In this document: positions 33,483 through 42,298 of the stretch, piece by piece | Layout of the letters: every line of letters begins with the position of its first letter | How positions within the stretch are numbered: position 1 is the stretch's first letter | DNA from: Formosa haliotis | GTDB lineage: Bacteria; Bacteroidota; Bacteroidia; Flavobacteriales; Flavobacteriaceae | Reading direction: 5' to 3' | Assembly (NCBI RefSeq): GCF_001685485.1 | Contig: NZ_BDEL01000001.1 | Span: forward strand, 310,001 to 374,000 | DNA length: 64,000 nucleotides | Translations under genes and position numbers: made by a program | Notes under the pieces: generated by a model | Seen by the model: the letters and a program-made list of their open reading frames with translations, nothing else | What the model was told of the DNA's origin: nothing | Databases searched by the model: none

Positions 33483-36092
33483 ATGGTTGAAAACGATAAC
33501 GACGAATTAAATACAAATCTTCCAGAAGAGCAAGAAACAATTACCAGGGTTAATGGTATGTTTAAAGATTGGTTTTTAGATTATGCCTCTTATGTTATTT
33601 TAGAACGTGCCGTTCCTGCAATTGAAGATGGTTTTAAACCGGTTCAGCGTAGGATTATGCATTCTATGAAAGATTTAGACGATGGCCGTTATAACAAGGT
33701 TGCCAATATTGTGGGGCATACCATGCAGTATCATCCACACGGAGATGCCAGTATCGCTGATGCCATGGTGCAAATCGGTCAGAAAGATTTACTTATTGAT
33801 ACCCAAGGAAACTGGGGAAATATTTTAACAGGAGATAGTGCAGCGGCTTCACGTTATATCGAAGCACGTTTGTCTAAATTCGCTTTAGATGTTGTTTATA
33901 ACCCTAAAATTACAGAGTGGCAAGCCTCTTATGATGGTAGACGAAAAGAGCCCGTAAATTTACCTGTAATGTTTCCGTTGCTTTTAGCACAAGGAGGTGA
34001 AGGAATTGCTGTTGGTTTATCTACTAAAATACTACCGCACAATTTTATTGAATTAATAGATGCTTCCATAAAACACTTAAAAGGAAAGCGTTTTACACTT
34101 TTTCCAGATTTTCCAACATCAGGAATTGCAGATTTTACAAATTACAATGACGGATTACGAGGTGGTCGTGTACGTGTACGTGCTAAAATCTCTCAATTAG
34201 ATAAAAATACTTTAGTTATTACTGAAATTCCTTTCGGAACAAATACTTCATCTTTAATTGATTCTATATTAAAAGCCAATGATAAAGGCAAAATTAAAAT
34301 TAAAAAGATTGAAGATAATACGGCTTCCGATGTTGAAATATTGGTGCATTTACCTGGCGGAATTTCTCCAGATAAAACTATAGATGCGCTTTATGCCTTT
34401 ACAAGCTGTGAAATTTCAATAGCACCTTTAGGTTGTGTTATAGAAGATAACAAACCATTGTTTGTTGGAGTCACCGAAATGCTTCGTCGTTCTACAGATA
34501 ATACGGTAGAATTATTAAAAAGTGAACTAGAAATTAAACTAGGAGAACTTGAAGAGCTATGGCATTTTGCTTCTTTAGAGCGAATTTTTATTGAAAATAG
34601 AATTTACCGCGATATCGAAGAAGAAGAAACATGGGAAGGTGTTATTCAAGCTATCGATAACGGTTTAAAGCCATATACCACACATTTAAAAAGAGTTGTT
34701 ACCGAAGACGATATTGTTCGCTTAACAGAAATTAGAATTAAACGTATTTCTAAATTTGACATCGATAAAGCGCAACAAAAAATTGATGCTTTAGATGAGC
34801 AGATTGCTGAAGTAAAACATCATTTAGCACATCTAATCGATTATGCCATAGCGTATTTCGCGCGTCTTAAAAAGGAATATGGAGAAGGACGCGAGCGTAA
34901 AACAGAAATCAGAATTTTTGATGATGTAGATGCTACAAAAGTTGTTATAAGAAACACCAAGCTCTATGTAAATCGAGCAGAAGGTTTTGTTGGAACTTCT
35001 TTAAAGCGCGATGAATATGTGGGGGATTGTAGCGATATAGACGATATTATTGTATTTACTAAAAGTGGTAAAATGATGGTAACTAAAGTCGATACTAAAA
35101 CTTTTGTAGGTAAAGATATTATTCATGCCGCCATCTTTAAAAAGAAAGATAAGCGTACCATTTATAATATGATTTATCGCGACGGAGCTAAAGGGCCGTC
35201 GTATGTAAAAAGATTTGCTGTAACGTCTATTACAAGAGATAAGGAATACGATTTAACTAATGGTGCCAAAGGGTCTACAAGTTTGTATTTTTCGGCTAAT
35301 CCTAACGGCGAGGCAGAAGTTATTACTATTTTACTTAGACAAGTTGGTAGTATTAAAAAATTGAAATGGGATTTAGACTTTTCAGATATCCTAATCAAAG
35401 GACGAGCTTCTAAAGGTAATTTGGTAACCAAATATCCTATCAAAAAAATAGAACTAAAAGAAAAAGGAGTCTCTACTTTAAAACCAAGAAAAATTTGGTT
35501 CGACGATACCGTACAGCGTTTAAATGTAGACGGTCGCGGCGAGTTGTTAGGAGAGTTTAGAGGTGAAGATCGTTTGTTAATAATTACACAATCTGGTTTG
35601 GTAAAAACCATTTTGCCTGAATTGTCTACGCATTTTGATAGCGATATGATTGTTCTAGAGAAATGGACGCCAAACAAGCCTATTTCGGCAATTTATTTTG
35701 ATGGTGAAAAAGAACGATATTATGTGAAGCGTTTTTTAATTGAAAACGAGAATAAAGAGGAAGTATTCATTTCTGAACATGAAAAATCGCAATTAGAAAT
35801 TGTATCTACAGATTGGTTACCGGTAGCCGAAATTGTATTCGGAAAAGAACGGGGAAAAGATCAGAAAGAAAACAGTACTGTTAATCTTGAAGAATTTATA
35901 GCGGTTAAAGGTATTAAGGCCTTAGGAAACCAATTAACTACAGATAAAGTGAAGCAAATAAATCTGTTAGATCCAATTCCTTTTGAGTCGCCTGAAGAGG
36001 TGCATGCAGACGAATTAGATGTGGTAGATGATGAAATTGTGGAAGCTAAAAAAGAAGCGTCTGATGATGATGCTCAGCCCACTTTATTTTAA
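33483..36092 (+). CDS. parC: DNA topoisomerase IV subunit A
   Basis: 869 residues. Breakage-reunion domain: ERAVPAIEDGFKPVQRR, YHPHGDASIADAMV (the quinolone-resistance region) and the catalytic tyrosine in AAASRYIEARL (about residue 125). The C-terminal part has beta-pinwheel blades (DDIIVFTKSGKMMVTKVD, LLIITQSGLVKTI) and ends in an acidic tail (EEVHADELDVVDDEIVE). The canonical GyrA-box is not evident, supporting ParC over GyrA. Last gene of parE-(membrane protein)-parC, followed by a strong terminator. Confidence 0.94.
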   Translation: MVENDNDELNTNLPEEQETITRVNGMFKDWFLDYASYVILERAVPAIEDGFKPVQRRIMHSMKDLDDGRYNKVANIVGHTMQYHPHGDASIADAMVQIGQKDLLIDTQGNWGNILTGDSAAASRYIEARLSKFALDVVYNPKITEWQASYDGRRKEPVNLPVMFPLLLAQGGEGIAVGLSTKILPHNFIELIDASIKHLKGKRFTLFPDFPTSGIADFTNYNDGLRGGRVRVRAKISQLDKNTLVITEIPFGTNTSSLIDSILKANDKGKIKIKKIEDNTASDVEILVHLPGGISPDKTIDALYAFTSCEISIAPLGCVIEDNKPLFVGVTEMLRRSTDNTVELLKSELEIKLGELEELWHFASLERIFIENRIYRDIEEEETWEGVIQAIDNGLKPYTTHLKRVVTEDDIVRLTEIRIKRISKFDIDKAQQKIDALDEQIAEVKHHLAHLIDYAIAYFARLKKEYGEGRERKTEIRIFDDVDATKVVIRNTKLYVNRAEGFVGTSLKRDEYVGDCSDIDDIIVFTKSGKMMVTKVDTKTFVGKDIIHAAIFKKKDKRTIYNMIYRDGAKGPSYVKRFAVTSITRDKEYDLTNGAKGSTSLYFSANPNGEAEVITILLRQVGSIKKLKWDLDFSDILIKGRASKGNLVTKYPIKKIELKEKGVSTLKPRKIWFDDTVQRLNVDGRGELLGEFRGEDRLLIITQSGLVKTILPELSTHFDSDMIVLEKWTPNKPISAIYFDGEKERYYVKRFLIENENKEEVFISEHEKSQLEIVSTDWLPVAEIVFGKERGKDQKENSTVNLEEFIAVKGIKALGNQLTTDKVKQINLLDPIPFESPEEVHADELDVVDDEIVEAKKEASDDDAQPTLF

Positions 36093-36112
36093 AAAATAAC
36101 ATATTTATTTAT

Positions 36113-36159
36113 AAAAGTATCGTATTAAAAACATTAGGTTTTTGATACGATACTTTTTT
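36113..36159 (+). terminator. Terminator of the parE-parC operon
   Basis: AAAAGTATCGTAT continuing to AAAAAC (36113-36132) pairs with the complementary arm at 36138-36157, loop about five bases, ending in a run of T. The longest perfect hairpin of its kind in the window. Confidence 0.92.
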
Positions 36160-36344
36160 GCTTTACTATATTTCAATTTATAAGTCTTACCATAATTTGA
36201 ATACGTAAAACTAGTTGTTTACACCTAAGCCGTGAGAAAACATTTATTGAAGCTATTTAAATGAAGATTCAAAGTTAATGCAGCTGTCTGCGAATGACTT
36301 AAAATTTAAAATCTCAGACACTGTAATCCAGATCGAAATTCTAA

Positions 36345-36716
36345 TTATTCAGCACGTTTAGCCATGCCTTTTTGTTTTAAATCTTCGCCTACATAAGAAT
36401 ACTCAAAAGTATAAGAATCTGCTGTTGTGGTTAGTATTTTTAAATGGATATCTTTTCGTTCAACCCGATTTTTCGGATTAATAGTTTTAAAAATAACTTC
36501 GCAATCATTAATCCATCGTACTTCAGAAGAGTCTTTCTTACCTTGATAAGTTTCTATTTGTAAATCGTCTGTTCTGTTAAATTCAGACTTATAGATTTTT
36601 CCATCAATTTCAATCTCGCTATAAAAATGACCAGTTTTAAAGTCAGAGCAATTGCGCTCAACTTCGTAACAACTTACCATAGATGCAGCCAAAAGAAAAA
36701 GAATGAAGTATTTCAT
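36345..36716 (-). CDS. Small lipoprotein (parC-adjacent family)
   Basis: 123 residues. Lipoprotein signal MKYFILFLLAASMVSCYEVE with lipobox MVSC. The mature part has a second Cys at CSDFKTGHF and a third at WINDCEVIF, possibly a disulfide, then a short basic tail (KGMAKRAE). Beta-rich, about 105 mature residues. I recall related flavobacterial proteins carrying a misleading topoisomerase IV annotation because they sit beside parC. Nothing in this sequence is topoisomerase-like. Function unknown. Convergent with parC, 250 bases away. Confidence 0.75.
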   Translation of the reverse strand: MKYFILFLLAASMVSCYEVERNCSDFKTGHFYSEIEIDGKIYKSEFNRTDDLQIETYQGKKDSSEVRWINDCEVIFKTINPKNRVERKDIHLKILTTTADSYTFEYSYVGEDLKQKGMAKRAE

Positions 36717-36870
36717 AGAGAGAATTAATTTGGCGTAAAAATACTAAAGTTATATCAATTAGATTTTAAAATATATTAGAATTAAACCGGAATAGTTGGA
36801 GTAATTCGAAATTCAATTGAAAGGGGTTTTGTGTTCCGTATTTTATTAGAAAATAGTGTCCGGTTTAAAA

Positions 36871-37290
36871 TTACTTCGCATTTTCAAAATTTTTAAAGCT
36901 ACCATCGGTATAAAAAATAACTATACGTTCTATTTGCTTAGATTCGTCTGTATTTAAAATCTGATTCGGAATTTGATTTGAGGGCGTTTCTTGGGGGTTA
37001 CTCAATTTAGAAATAGGCTCGGAGGGATTAGAAAATAAATCTGGAGAATTCACTTTTTTCGATTCAGCAGGGAAGTTGCCTTTCCCATTTAGCAACCAAT
37101 ATAATTCTACTTCAGGAAAAGTAGATAATACTTTCATAACAAAATCTAAACTCGGTTTATTTCTTCCAGATAAAATGTGTGAGATAGATGAGCGCTGTAC
37201 ACCAATTTTTTCAGAGAAAGAAGAGGCTGATTCTCCGTAAAAATCGATAACCTTTTGTAGGCGTTTTGAGAATTCATCACTGTTTATCAT
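36871..37290 (-). CDS. XRE-family helix-turn-helix regulator
   Basis: 139 residues. Cro/CI-type helix-turn-helix at about residues 6-62: FSKRLQKVIDFYGESASSF, then SEKIGVQRSSISHILSGRNK and PSLDFVMKVLSTFPEVE. A Ser/Pro/Asn-rich linker (about residues 75-115) leads to a short C-terminal element IERIVIFYTDGSFKNFE, which I believe recurs in related Bacteroidota regulators. Divergent from an M14 carboxypeptidase gene. A TACATTTGTA sequence overlaps its own -7 box and recurs twice at the carboxypeptidase promoter, suggesting autoregulation and control of the neighbour. That is inference from shared sites. Confidence 0.85.
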   Translation of the reverse strand: MINSDEFSKRLQKVIDFYGESASSFSEKIGVQRSSISHILSGRNKPSLDFVMKVLSTFPEVELYWLLNGKGNFPAESKKVNSPDLFSNPSEPISKLSNPQETPSNQIPNQILNTDESKQIERIVIFYTDGSFKNFENAK

Positions 37291-37319
37291 TGTAAACTTA
37301 GTTTTAAATATTTATTGAT

Positions 37320-37354
37320 TACAAATGTAACAAAAAGTACGATACATTTAACAA
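37320..37354 (-). promoter_or_regulatory. Promoter and putative operator of the XRE regulator
   Basis: On the minus strand, TTG (37354-37352), 22-base spacer, TACATTTG at 37329-37322. The -7 box is embedded in TACATTTGTA, a TACAnnTGTA dyad (reads TACAAATGTA on the plus strand, 37320-37329). Confidence 0.5.
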
Positions 37355-37502
37355 TTAGTATGAAATTAACCAATAATTATATAATTTTAAGCTTTATATA
37401 ATACTATTTAATGTACTGAAAACTTGTTATTTAAGCATTTTATATTTGGATTTGGATTAAACCCTAATTTTAAGAGTCATTTTTGATACAAAAGACTTAA
37501 TG

Positions 37503-37577
37503 AATGTATATAAATGTATACAACTTTGTTGTAAAACCTTGTTTACATTTGTAAATATATAATTGTTTACATTTGTA
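37503..37577 (+). promoter_or_regulatory. Repeated operator-like sites at the M14 carboxypeptidase promoter
   Basis: Direct repeats TTGTTTACATTTGTA are spaced 24 bases apart, with TACATTTGTA at 37544-37553 and 37568-37577. Each includes a TAnnTTTG -7 box. Upstream are TGTATACA (37515-37522), the inverted repeat ACAAC-TTT-GTTGT (37520-37532), and a tandem AATGTATA pair (37503-37520). The start codon is at 37594. Confidence 0.5.
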
Positions 37578-37593
37578 TCATAATAAAAAAAGC

Positions 37594-38748
37594 ATGAATA
37601 TTACAGATATTACTCAGCTCTATAATCGTAATAAGGAGCCATTATTAAACGGTCGTTATATAACCAATTCTCATATTAAACCTCTTCTAGAAAATTTAGA
37701 AGCGCCATTTGAAGTTTCAGAAATCGGAACTTCTGTTTTAGGGAAACCAATTTCTGCTATTAAAATTGGTCAAGGACAGAAACGGATCTTATTGTGGTCT
37801 CAAATGCACGGTAACGAATCGACAACAACCAAAGCTCTTTTCGATTTTATAAACGTTCTTAAAGATTCGAGTCAATCTTTGGCCTATATTACAGAAGTTT
37901 GTACGTTTTATATTATACCTATCTTAAATCCAGACGGTGCAGAAGCTTATACTAGATTAAATGCAACGCCTGTAGATTTAAATCGTGATGCTCAAACTTT
38001 ATCTCAGCCAGAAAGTAAAGTGCTGAGAGCAGTTTATAACGACTTTAAACCTCATTATTGTTTTAATTTACATGGACAACGTACAATTTTTAGTGCGGGT
38101 TCTACAAACAAAACGGCTACCGTGTCGTTTTTATCGCCTGCACAAGACGAAAATAGATCGATTACCGATTCTAGAAAAATTGGAATGGATATTATTGCCG
38201 AAATGAATTCTACGCTTCAGCAGTTAATTCCAGGTAAGGTTGGGAGGTACGATGATTCTTTTAATATAAATTGTGTAGGAGACAGTTTTCAGTCCTTTAA
38301 TGTGCCAACTATATTATTTGAAGCGGGACATTTTGAAAATGATTACGATAGAGATATTACCCGATTCTATATTTTTAGTTCGTATGTAACAGCTTTTAAT
38401 TATATCGCAACATCAGATGTTTCTGGGGCTAATTACAATGAATATTTTAAAATTCCAGAAAACGATAAGTGCTTTTACGACATCATAATTCGTGATGCAA
38501 ATGTAGGTACAGAAGAAAATCCGGAGATTTTAGATGTAGGTATCCTGTTTGTTGAAAAATTAATTAACAAAACTATTGCGTTTTCTGCAAAGGTTGAAAC
38601 CATTGCATTATTATCAAAATTTTATGGTCATAAAGAGATTAATGCTAATAAAATGAGGGTGTTAGCACCTCATGAAGAAGCAGTGGTAGCAGGTGCCGAA
38701 ATCGATTTCGTTACAATTGGGAATGGTAAATTTTTATTAAAATTGTGA
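37594..38748 (+). CDS. M14 family zinc carboxypeptidase
   Basis: 384 residues from the ATG at 37594. An in-frame TTG at 37573 overlaps the -7 box and is unlikely. Zinc ligands are seen as WSQMHGNESTTTKA (H-x-x-E) and FNLHGQRTIF (the later His). Further M14 features are IIPILNPDGAEAYTR, VDLNRDAQTLSQPES with the substrate-binding NR, and a glutamate in PTILFEAGHFENDYDRD. No signal peptide is evident, so it may be cytoplasmic. It removes C-terminal residues from peptides or acts on peptidoglycan-like amides. Faces an XRE regulator with shared putative operators. Confidence 0.85.
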   Translation: MNITDITQLYNRNKEPLLNGRYITNSHIKPLLENLEAPFEVSEIGTSVLGKPISAIKIGQGQKRILLWSQMHGNESTTTKALFDFINVLKDSSQSLAYITEVCTFYIIPILNPDGAEAYTRLNATPVDLNRDAQTLSQPESKVLRAVYNDFKPHYCFNLHGQRTIFSAGSTNKTATVSFLSPAQDENRSITDSRKIGMDIIAEMNSTLQQLIPGKVGRYDDSFNINCVGDSFQSFNVPTILFEAGHFENDYDRDITRFYIFSSYVTAFNYIATSDVSGANYNEYFKIPENDKCFYDIIIRDANVGTEENPEILDVGILFVEKLINKTIAFSAKVETIALLSKFYGHKEINANKMRVLAPHEEAVVAGAEIDFVTIGNGKFLLKL

Positions 38749-38789
38749 AAACGTTAATAATTTGATAAGAATATTATATAAAAATGTAT

Positions 38790-38797
38790 TATTTTTG
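38790..38797 (+). promoter_or_regulatory. -7 element of the Lrp-type regulator
   Basis: TATTTTTG, exact TAnnTTTG match, 24 bases before the ATG. The nearest TTTG upstream (38761-38764) is 25 bases away, slightly beyond the usual spacing. Confidence 0.4.
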
Positions 38798-38821
38798 CTG
38801 TAAAGAACAAAAAGTACAGAT

Positions 38822-39301
38822 ATGGCAAAATTTAAATTAGACGAAATAGATCATCAAATTCTTGATATGTTAATCGACAATACGAGAGTTCCTTTTACAG
38901 ATATCGCAAAAAAATTATTGATTTCGGCGGGTACTGTGCATGTTAGAGTTAAGAAAATGGAAGATGCAGGTATTATACAAGGGTCTTCTTTAACTTTAGA
39001 TTATAAGAAATTAGGATACTCTTTTATTGCTTATATAGGAGTGTATTTAAACAACACATCGCAAACAACATTTGTTTTAGAGCGTATAAACGAATTACCT
39101 TTTGTAACAGTAGCACATATTACTACTGGCAAATTTAATATTTTCTGTAAAATTAGAGCACGTAATACTGCACATGCCAAAGATGTTATCTTTATGATTG
39201 ATGATATTGAAGGTGTTTACAGAACAGAAACAATGATTTCTTTAGAAGAAAGTATTAACGATAAAAAGCGTTTAATGCATTACATTTTTAAAGAACTTTA
39301 A
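38822..39301 (+). CDS. Lrp/AsnC family transcriptional regulator
   Basis: 159 residues. N-terminal winged helix-turn-helix (LDEIDHQILDMLIDNTRVPF, then TDIAKKLLISAGTVHVRVKK) and C-terminal RAM ligand-sensing domain (YIGVYLNNTSQTTFVLERIN, AHITTGKFNIFCKI). Length is typical. These proteins form octamers that respond to amino acids and regulate metabolism. It sits 73 bases downstream of the carboxypeptidase gene with its own -7 box, so probably is transcribed alone. Followed by a strong bidirectional terminator. Confidence 0.93.
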   Translation: MAKFKLDEIDHQILDMLIDNTRVPFTDIAKKLLISAGTVHVRVKKMEDAGIIQGSSLTLDYKKLGYSFIAYIGVYLNNTSQTTFVLERINELPFVTVAHITTGKFNIFCKIRARNTAHAKDVIFMIDDIEGVYRTETMISLEESINDKKRLMHYIFKEL

Positions 39302-39321
39302 TGAGATCTTTATAGTTTATA

Positions 39322-39358
39322 AAAAAAGAGCCAATTGTTTAACAATTGGCTCTTTTTT
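39322..39358. terminator. Bidirectional terminator
   Basis: GAGCCAATTG (39328-39337), loop tttaa, CAATTGGCTC (39343-39352), flanked by A6 and T6 runs that extend the stem. Serves the Lrp gene and the convergent minus-strand gene ending at 39357. Confidence 0.92.
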
Positions 39359-39680
39359 ATTCATCATCATCGGTACAAACTACATCTGCACTTAATGTGG
39401 TGTCTTCGTTATCTGGGTAATCTATAATGACGTGACCAAGACTATTAATTTCTAAATCTTCAGTATTGTCGAATTTCGCCATGGTGTAATGGAGTTTGCA
39501 ACTCACTTTAACCAAATAAATGGCATCATCTGTTTTTACTTCTACAGCTTCAATGGTTTCATTTCTGTGGTTATCAAACTTTATAATATCATTATCACTA
39601 TAACCATCAGGGAATTTTTCTGTTAGTGTAGATAGAATTTCTGGCGTTAGTTTTTTGTAATCAACAATAATTTTTTTCAT
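39357..39680 (-). CDS. Conserved acidic protein of unknown function
   Basis: 107 residues, no signal peptide or membrane segment. Begins MKKIIVDYKKLTPEILSTL, then EKFPDGYSDNDIIKFDNHRN. The C-terminal third is strongly acidic (YPDNEDTTLSADVVCTDDDE). Probably a compact alpha/beta protein. I believe similar proteins are found in many flavobacteria but I do not recognise a characterised family. Monocistronic between the Lrp and aroB genes, with a shared terminator at its 3' end. Confidence 0.75.
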   Translation of the reverse strand: MKKIIVDYKKLTPEILSTLTEKFPDGYSDNDIIKFDNHRNETIEAVEVKTDDAIYLVKVSCKLHYTMAKFDNTEDLEINSLGHVIIDYPDNEDTTLSADVVCTDDDE

Positions 39681-39760
39681 CTTAAATAGATTTAGATGTT
39701 AAATAGTATTGCTAAAATTTGCTTTATTTTGGGTGTTTTAAATTTACAAATTATTTTTAT

Positions 39761-40834
39761 TTAAAGCATCTCGTTATAATAATTTAACGCTTCAATTATT
39801 AAATCGTTAGGCACTAAACAATCGATTTGAGTATCTCCTATAGATTTTAGTAGTACAAAATTTACGTTACCGTGAGAATTCTTCTTGTCGTATTTTAAAA
39901 GTTCAATAATAGGTTCGTAATCCTCTTCATTAATCCTTACATCGTCGTATATGTTATTAATTACATCTTTAATTTCTGTGTTCTCGGCTTCACTTAAACC
40001 AGAAAGTTTAGAAGATATATAAGATTCTAAAATCATACCAATAGCAATCGCTTCGCCATGAAGTAAATCTTTTTTGTGAGGATGGCTTAAAAAATAAGAT
40101 TCAACGGCATGCCCAAGGGTGTGTCCGTAATTTAAGGTTTTTCTTAAGCCATTTTCGTGAGGATCAATATCTACAACGTGTTTTTTAATTTGAATAGATT
40201 CGTAGATTAACTCGTCTAAATGTTCAACATTTAAATCGGACATTGATTTAAACTTGTCCCAATACAATTTATCTTGTATTAACCCGTGTTTAAGCATCTC
40301 TGCAAGCCCCGAACGCATTTCGGTTTGCGGTAATGTTTTTAAATATTCAGGATCTATAATAACCATTTGTGGCGTGTTAATAACTCCAATTTGGTTTTTT
40401 AATGCACCTAAATCTACACCGGTTTTTCCTCCAACAGAAGCATCAACCATGGATAATAGAGTAGTAGGTACGTTTATAAAAGCAATACCTCGTTTAAATG
40501 TAGAAGCTACAAAACCACCTAAATCTGTAATTACTCCACCTCCTAAATTAATAACTAAACTTTTTCTATCTGCACCTAGCTCGGAAAGTACATTCCAAAC
40601 ACCTACACAAGTTTCAATTGTTTTGTTTATTTCGCCAGATTCAATTTCAATAATTTCTATTGTAGCCGATGTATTTATCGATTCTAATAAATGTGGTAAG
40701 CAAAGTTCGTGTGTGTTTTCGTCTACGATTATAAAAATGCGAGAAGGATTGTTTTCTTTTATATACTCGTTTACAGCATGATATGCGCTTGAATTAAAGT
40801 GGATTTTATAGGTTTTCGTTTCGATAGTTTTCAT
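39761..40834 (-). CDS. aroB: 3-dehydroquinate synthase
   Basis: 357 residues from the ATG at 40834. The open frame extends to 40975 but that part overlaps the divergent gene and is not family-like. NAD-binding GGGVITDLGGFVASTFKRG, PTTLLSMVDASVGGKTGVD, and the zinc ligands in GLAEMLKHGLI, KTLNYGHTLGHAVES and LHGEAIAIGM are all present. It converts DAHP into 3-dehydroquinate, the second shikimate step. Normal length. Divergent from proline dehydrogenase with 95 bases between starts. No other aro gene is nearby. Confidence 0.97.
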   Translation of the reverse strand: MKTIETKTYKIHFNSSAYHAVNEYIKENNPSRIFIIVDENTHELCLPHLLESINTSATIEIIEIESGEINKTIETCVGVWNVLSELGADRKSLVINLGGGVITDLGGFVASTFKRGIAFINVPTTLLSMVDASVGGKTGVDLGALKNQIGVINTPQMVIIDPEYLKTLPQTEMRSGLAEMLKHGLIQDKLYWDKFKSMSDLNVEHLDELIYESIQIKKHVVDIDPHENGLRKTLNYGHTLGHAVESYFLSHPHKKDLLHGEAIAIGMILESYISSKLSGLSEAENTEIKDVINNIYDDVRINEEDYEPIIELLKYDKKNSHGNVNFVLLKSIGDTQIDCLVPNDLIIEALNYYNEML

Positions 40835-40877
40835 AAAAAAAGTGTCATAAAAAATAGCCGTGAAAATAAGGAGATTT

Positions 40878-40911
40878 TTGGGAAAAAGTAAGTTTAGCTT
40901 GATTATATTTG
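40878..40911 (+). promoter_or_regulatory. Promoter of the proline dehydrogenase gene
   Basis: TTG at 40878-40880, 23-base spacer, TATATTTG at 40904-40911. The ATG follows 18 bases after the box, giving a very short leader. Confidence 0.55.
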
Positions 40912-40929
40912 CAAAAATTTTCAGATTTA

Positions 40930-42108
40930 ATGATAGAGAACTCCATTTTTGATAATACTGAAATTGCTTTTGCATTAAAAAGCGATTCTGAATTGGAAAG
41001 AGCCTATTTTCTTTTCAAAATGATTTCAATAGAGCCTTTAGTGCGTATTGGAACGGCCGCGACTAATTTTGCTATTAAAGCAAAGTTACCTGTAGAAGGG
41101 TTAATAAGGGCAACAGTATTCGATCATTTTTGTGGTGGCGTTAATGAAGAGAATTGCTTGCCAGTTATCGATAAAATGTTCGAAAAAGGTGTAAGTTCTG
41201 TTTTAGATTATTCTGTTGAAGGAAAAGAAACTGAAGCCGAATTTGATAAAGCCCTAAACATTACTTTAAAAATTATAAGTTTTGTAGACGAACGTAAATC
41301 TATGCCTATTGCGGTTTTTAAACCGTCGGGATTTGGTAGAATTGCCTTGTACGAAAAGATTGGAAATAAAGAGACTTTAACGGCAAAAGAGGCAGAAGAG
41401 TGGGCTCGTGTTTTAAATCGATTTGAAACCGTTTGTGCAGCAGCAAAAAAGCATGATATAGAATTATTAATTGACGCCGAAGAGAGCTGGATGCAAGATG
41501 CTGCCGATGATTTAATTACCGATTTAATGCGAAAATTTAACACCGAAAAACCGGTGGTTTATAATACCCTACAAATGTATCGTCATGATCGGTTAGACTT
41601 TTTAAAGCAACAACATGCTTTAGCGAAAGCAGAAGGTTTTTATTTAGGATATAAGTTGGTTCGTGGAGCCTATATGGAGAAAGAAAATGAACGTGCTGAG
41701 AAATTGGGTTACCCAAGTCCGATTTGCGAAAGTAAAGAAGCAACCGATAATAATTTTAATGCAGCCGTTGTTTATATGTTAGATCATTTAGAAGATATGT
41801 CGCTCTTTAATGGTACGCATAATGAATACAGTTCATATTTATTAATGGATTTAATGAAACAAAAAGGAATTGCTAATTCCGATAATCGTGTTTGGTTTGG
41901 TCAGCTTTACGGGATGAGCGATCATATCAGTTTTAATTTATCTCATTTAGGTTATAATGTCGCTAAGTATGTGCCTTTTGGCCCCGTTAAAGATGTGATG
42001 CCATATCTTATTAGACGGGCAGAAGAAAACACTTCTGTAGCCGGGCAAACCGGACGTGAGTTGGCCTTGTTATCTAAAGAGAAAAAGAGAAGGAAAGCGG
42101 AACATTAA
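40930..42108 (+). CDS. Proline dehydrogenase (stand-alone PutA PRODH domain)
   Basis: 392 residues from the ATG at 40930. A TTG seven codons upstream overlaps the -7 box. TIM-barrel FAD enzyme: LVRGAYMEKENERA holds the conserved Arg and Glu, YGMSDHISFNL the active-site region, and PYLIRRAEENTS the two substrate-binding arginines. It oxidises proline to pyrroline-5-carboxylate and passes electrons to quinone. Unlike enterobacterial PutA it is not fused to P5C dehydrogenase, which is not in this window. The middle helical region (about residues 85-150) is the long form seen in Bacteroidota and eukaryotes. Confidence 0.93.
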   Translation: MIENSIFDNTEIAFALKSDSELERAYFLFKMISIEPLVRIGTAATNFAIKAKLPVEGLIRATVFDHFCGGVNEENCLPVIDKMFEKGVSSVLDYSVEGKETEAEFDKALNITLKIISFVDERKSMPIAVFKPSGFGRIALYEKIGNKETLTAKEAEEWARVLNRFETVCAAAKKHDIELLIDAEESWMQDAADDLITDLMRKFNTEKPVVYNTLQMYRHDRLDFLKQQHALAKAEGFYLGYKLVRGAYMEKENERAEKLGYPSPICESKEATDNNFNAAVVYMLDHLEDMSLFNGTHNEYSSYLLMDLMKQKGIANSDNRVWFGQLYGMSDHISFNLSHLGYNVAKYVPFGPVKDVMPYLIRRAEENTSVAGQTGRELALLSKEKKRRKAEH

Positions 42109-42136
42109 TTTCTGCTTTTTCTATATTGATATTTAT

Positions 42137-42180
42137 AAGAACGTCCCACATTTATATTAAAATGTGGGACGTTCTTCTTC
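42137..42180 (+). terminator. Terminator of the proline dehydrogenase gene
   Basis: A 17-bp perfect stem (42137-42153 with 42160-42176; core ACGTCCCACATTT/AAATGTGGGACGT), six-base loop, then a T/C-rich tail. Confidence 0.88.
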
Positions 42181-42266
42181 TTATAAAATTTCAAACCTTT
42201 CTTTATGCTAGTGAATTATACGTAAAGTAAATAGTATTGGTCCGGTATTGATATTTCATAATCAGC

Positions 42267-42274
42267 TATATTTG
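42267..42274 (+). promoter_or_regulatory. -7 element upstream of the 42.3-kb membrane protein gene
   Basis: TATATTTG, exact match, 24 bases before the TTG start codon at 42299. A TTG at 42248-42250 gives a 16-base spacer, one short of the usual range. Confidence 0.4.
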
Positions 42275-42298
42275 TTTTTATTAACCAAATGAGTTGTT

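Noticed and set aside
35174..35677. 167-codon minus-strand frame
   Set aside because: Antisense within parC, one of several long frames that mirror conserved coding sequence.
40254..40781. 175-codon plus-strand frame
   Set aside because: Antisense within aroB; composition is Pro/Ser-rich shadow sequence and the aroB motifs account for the region.
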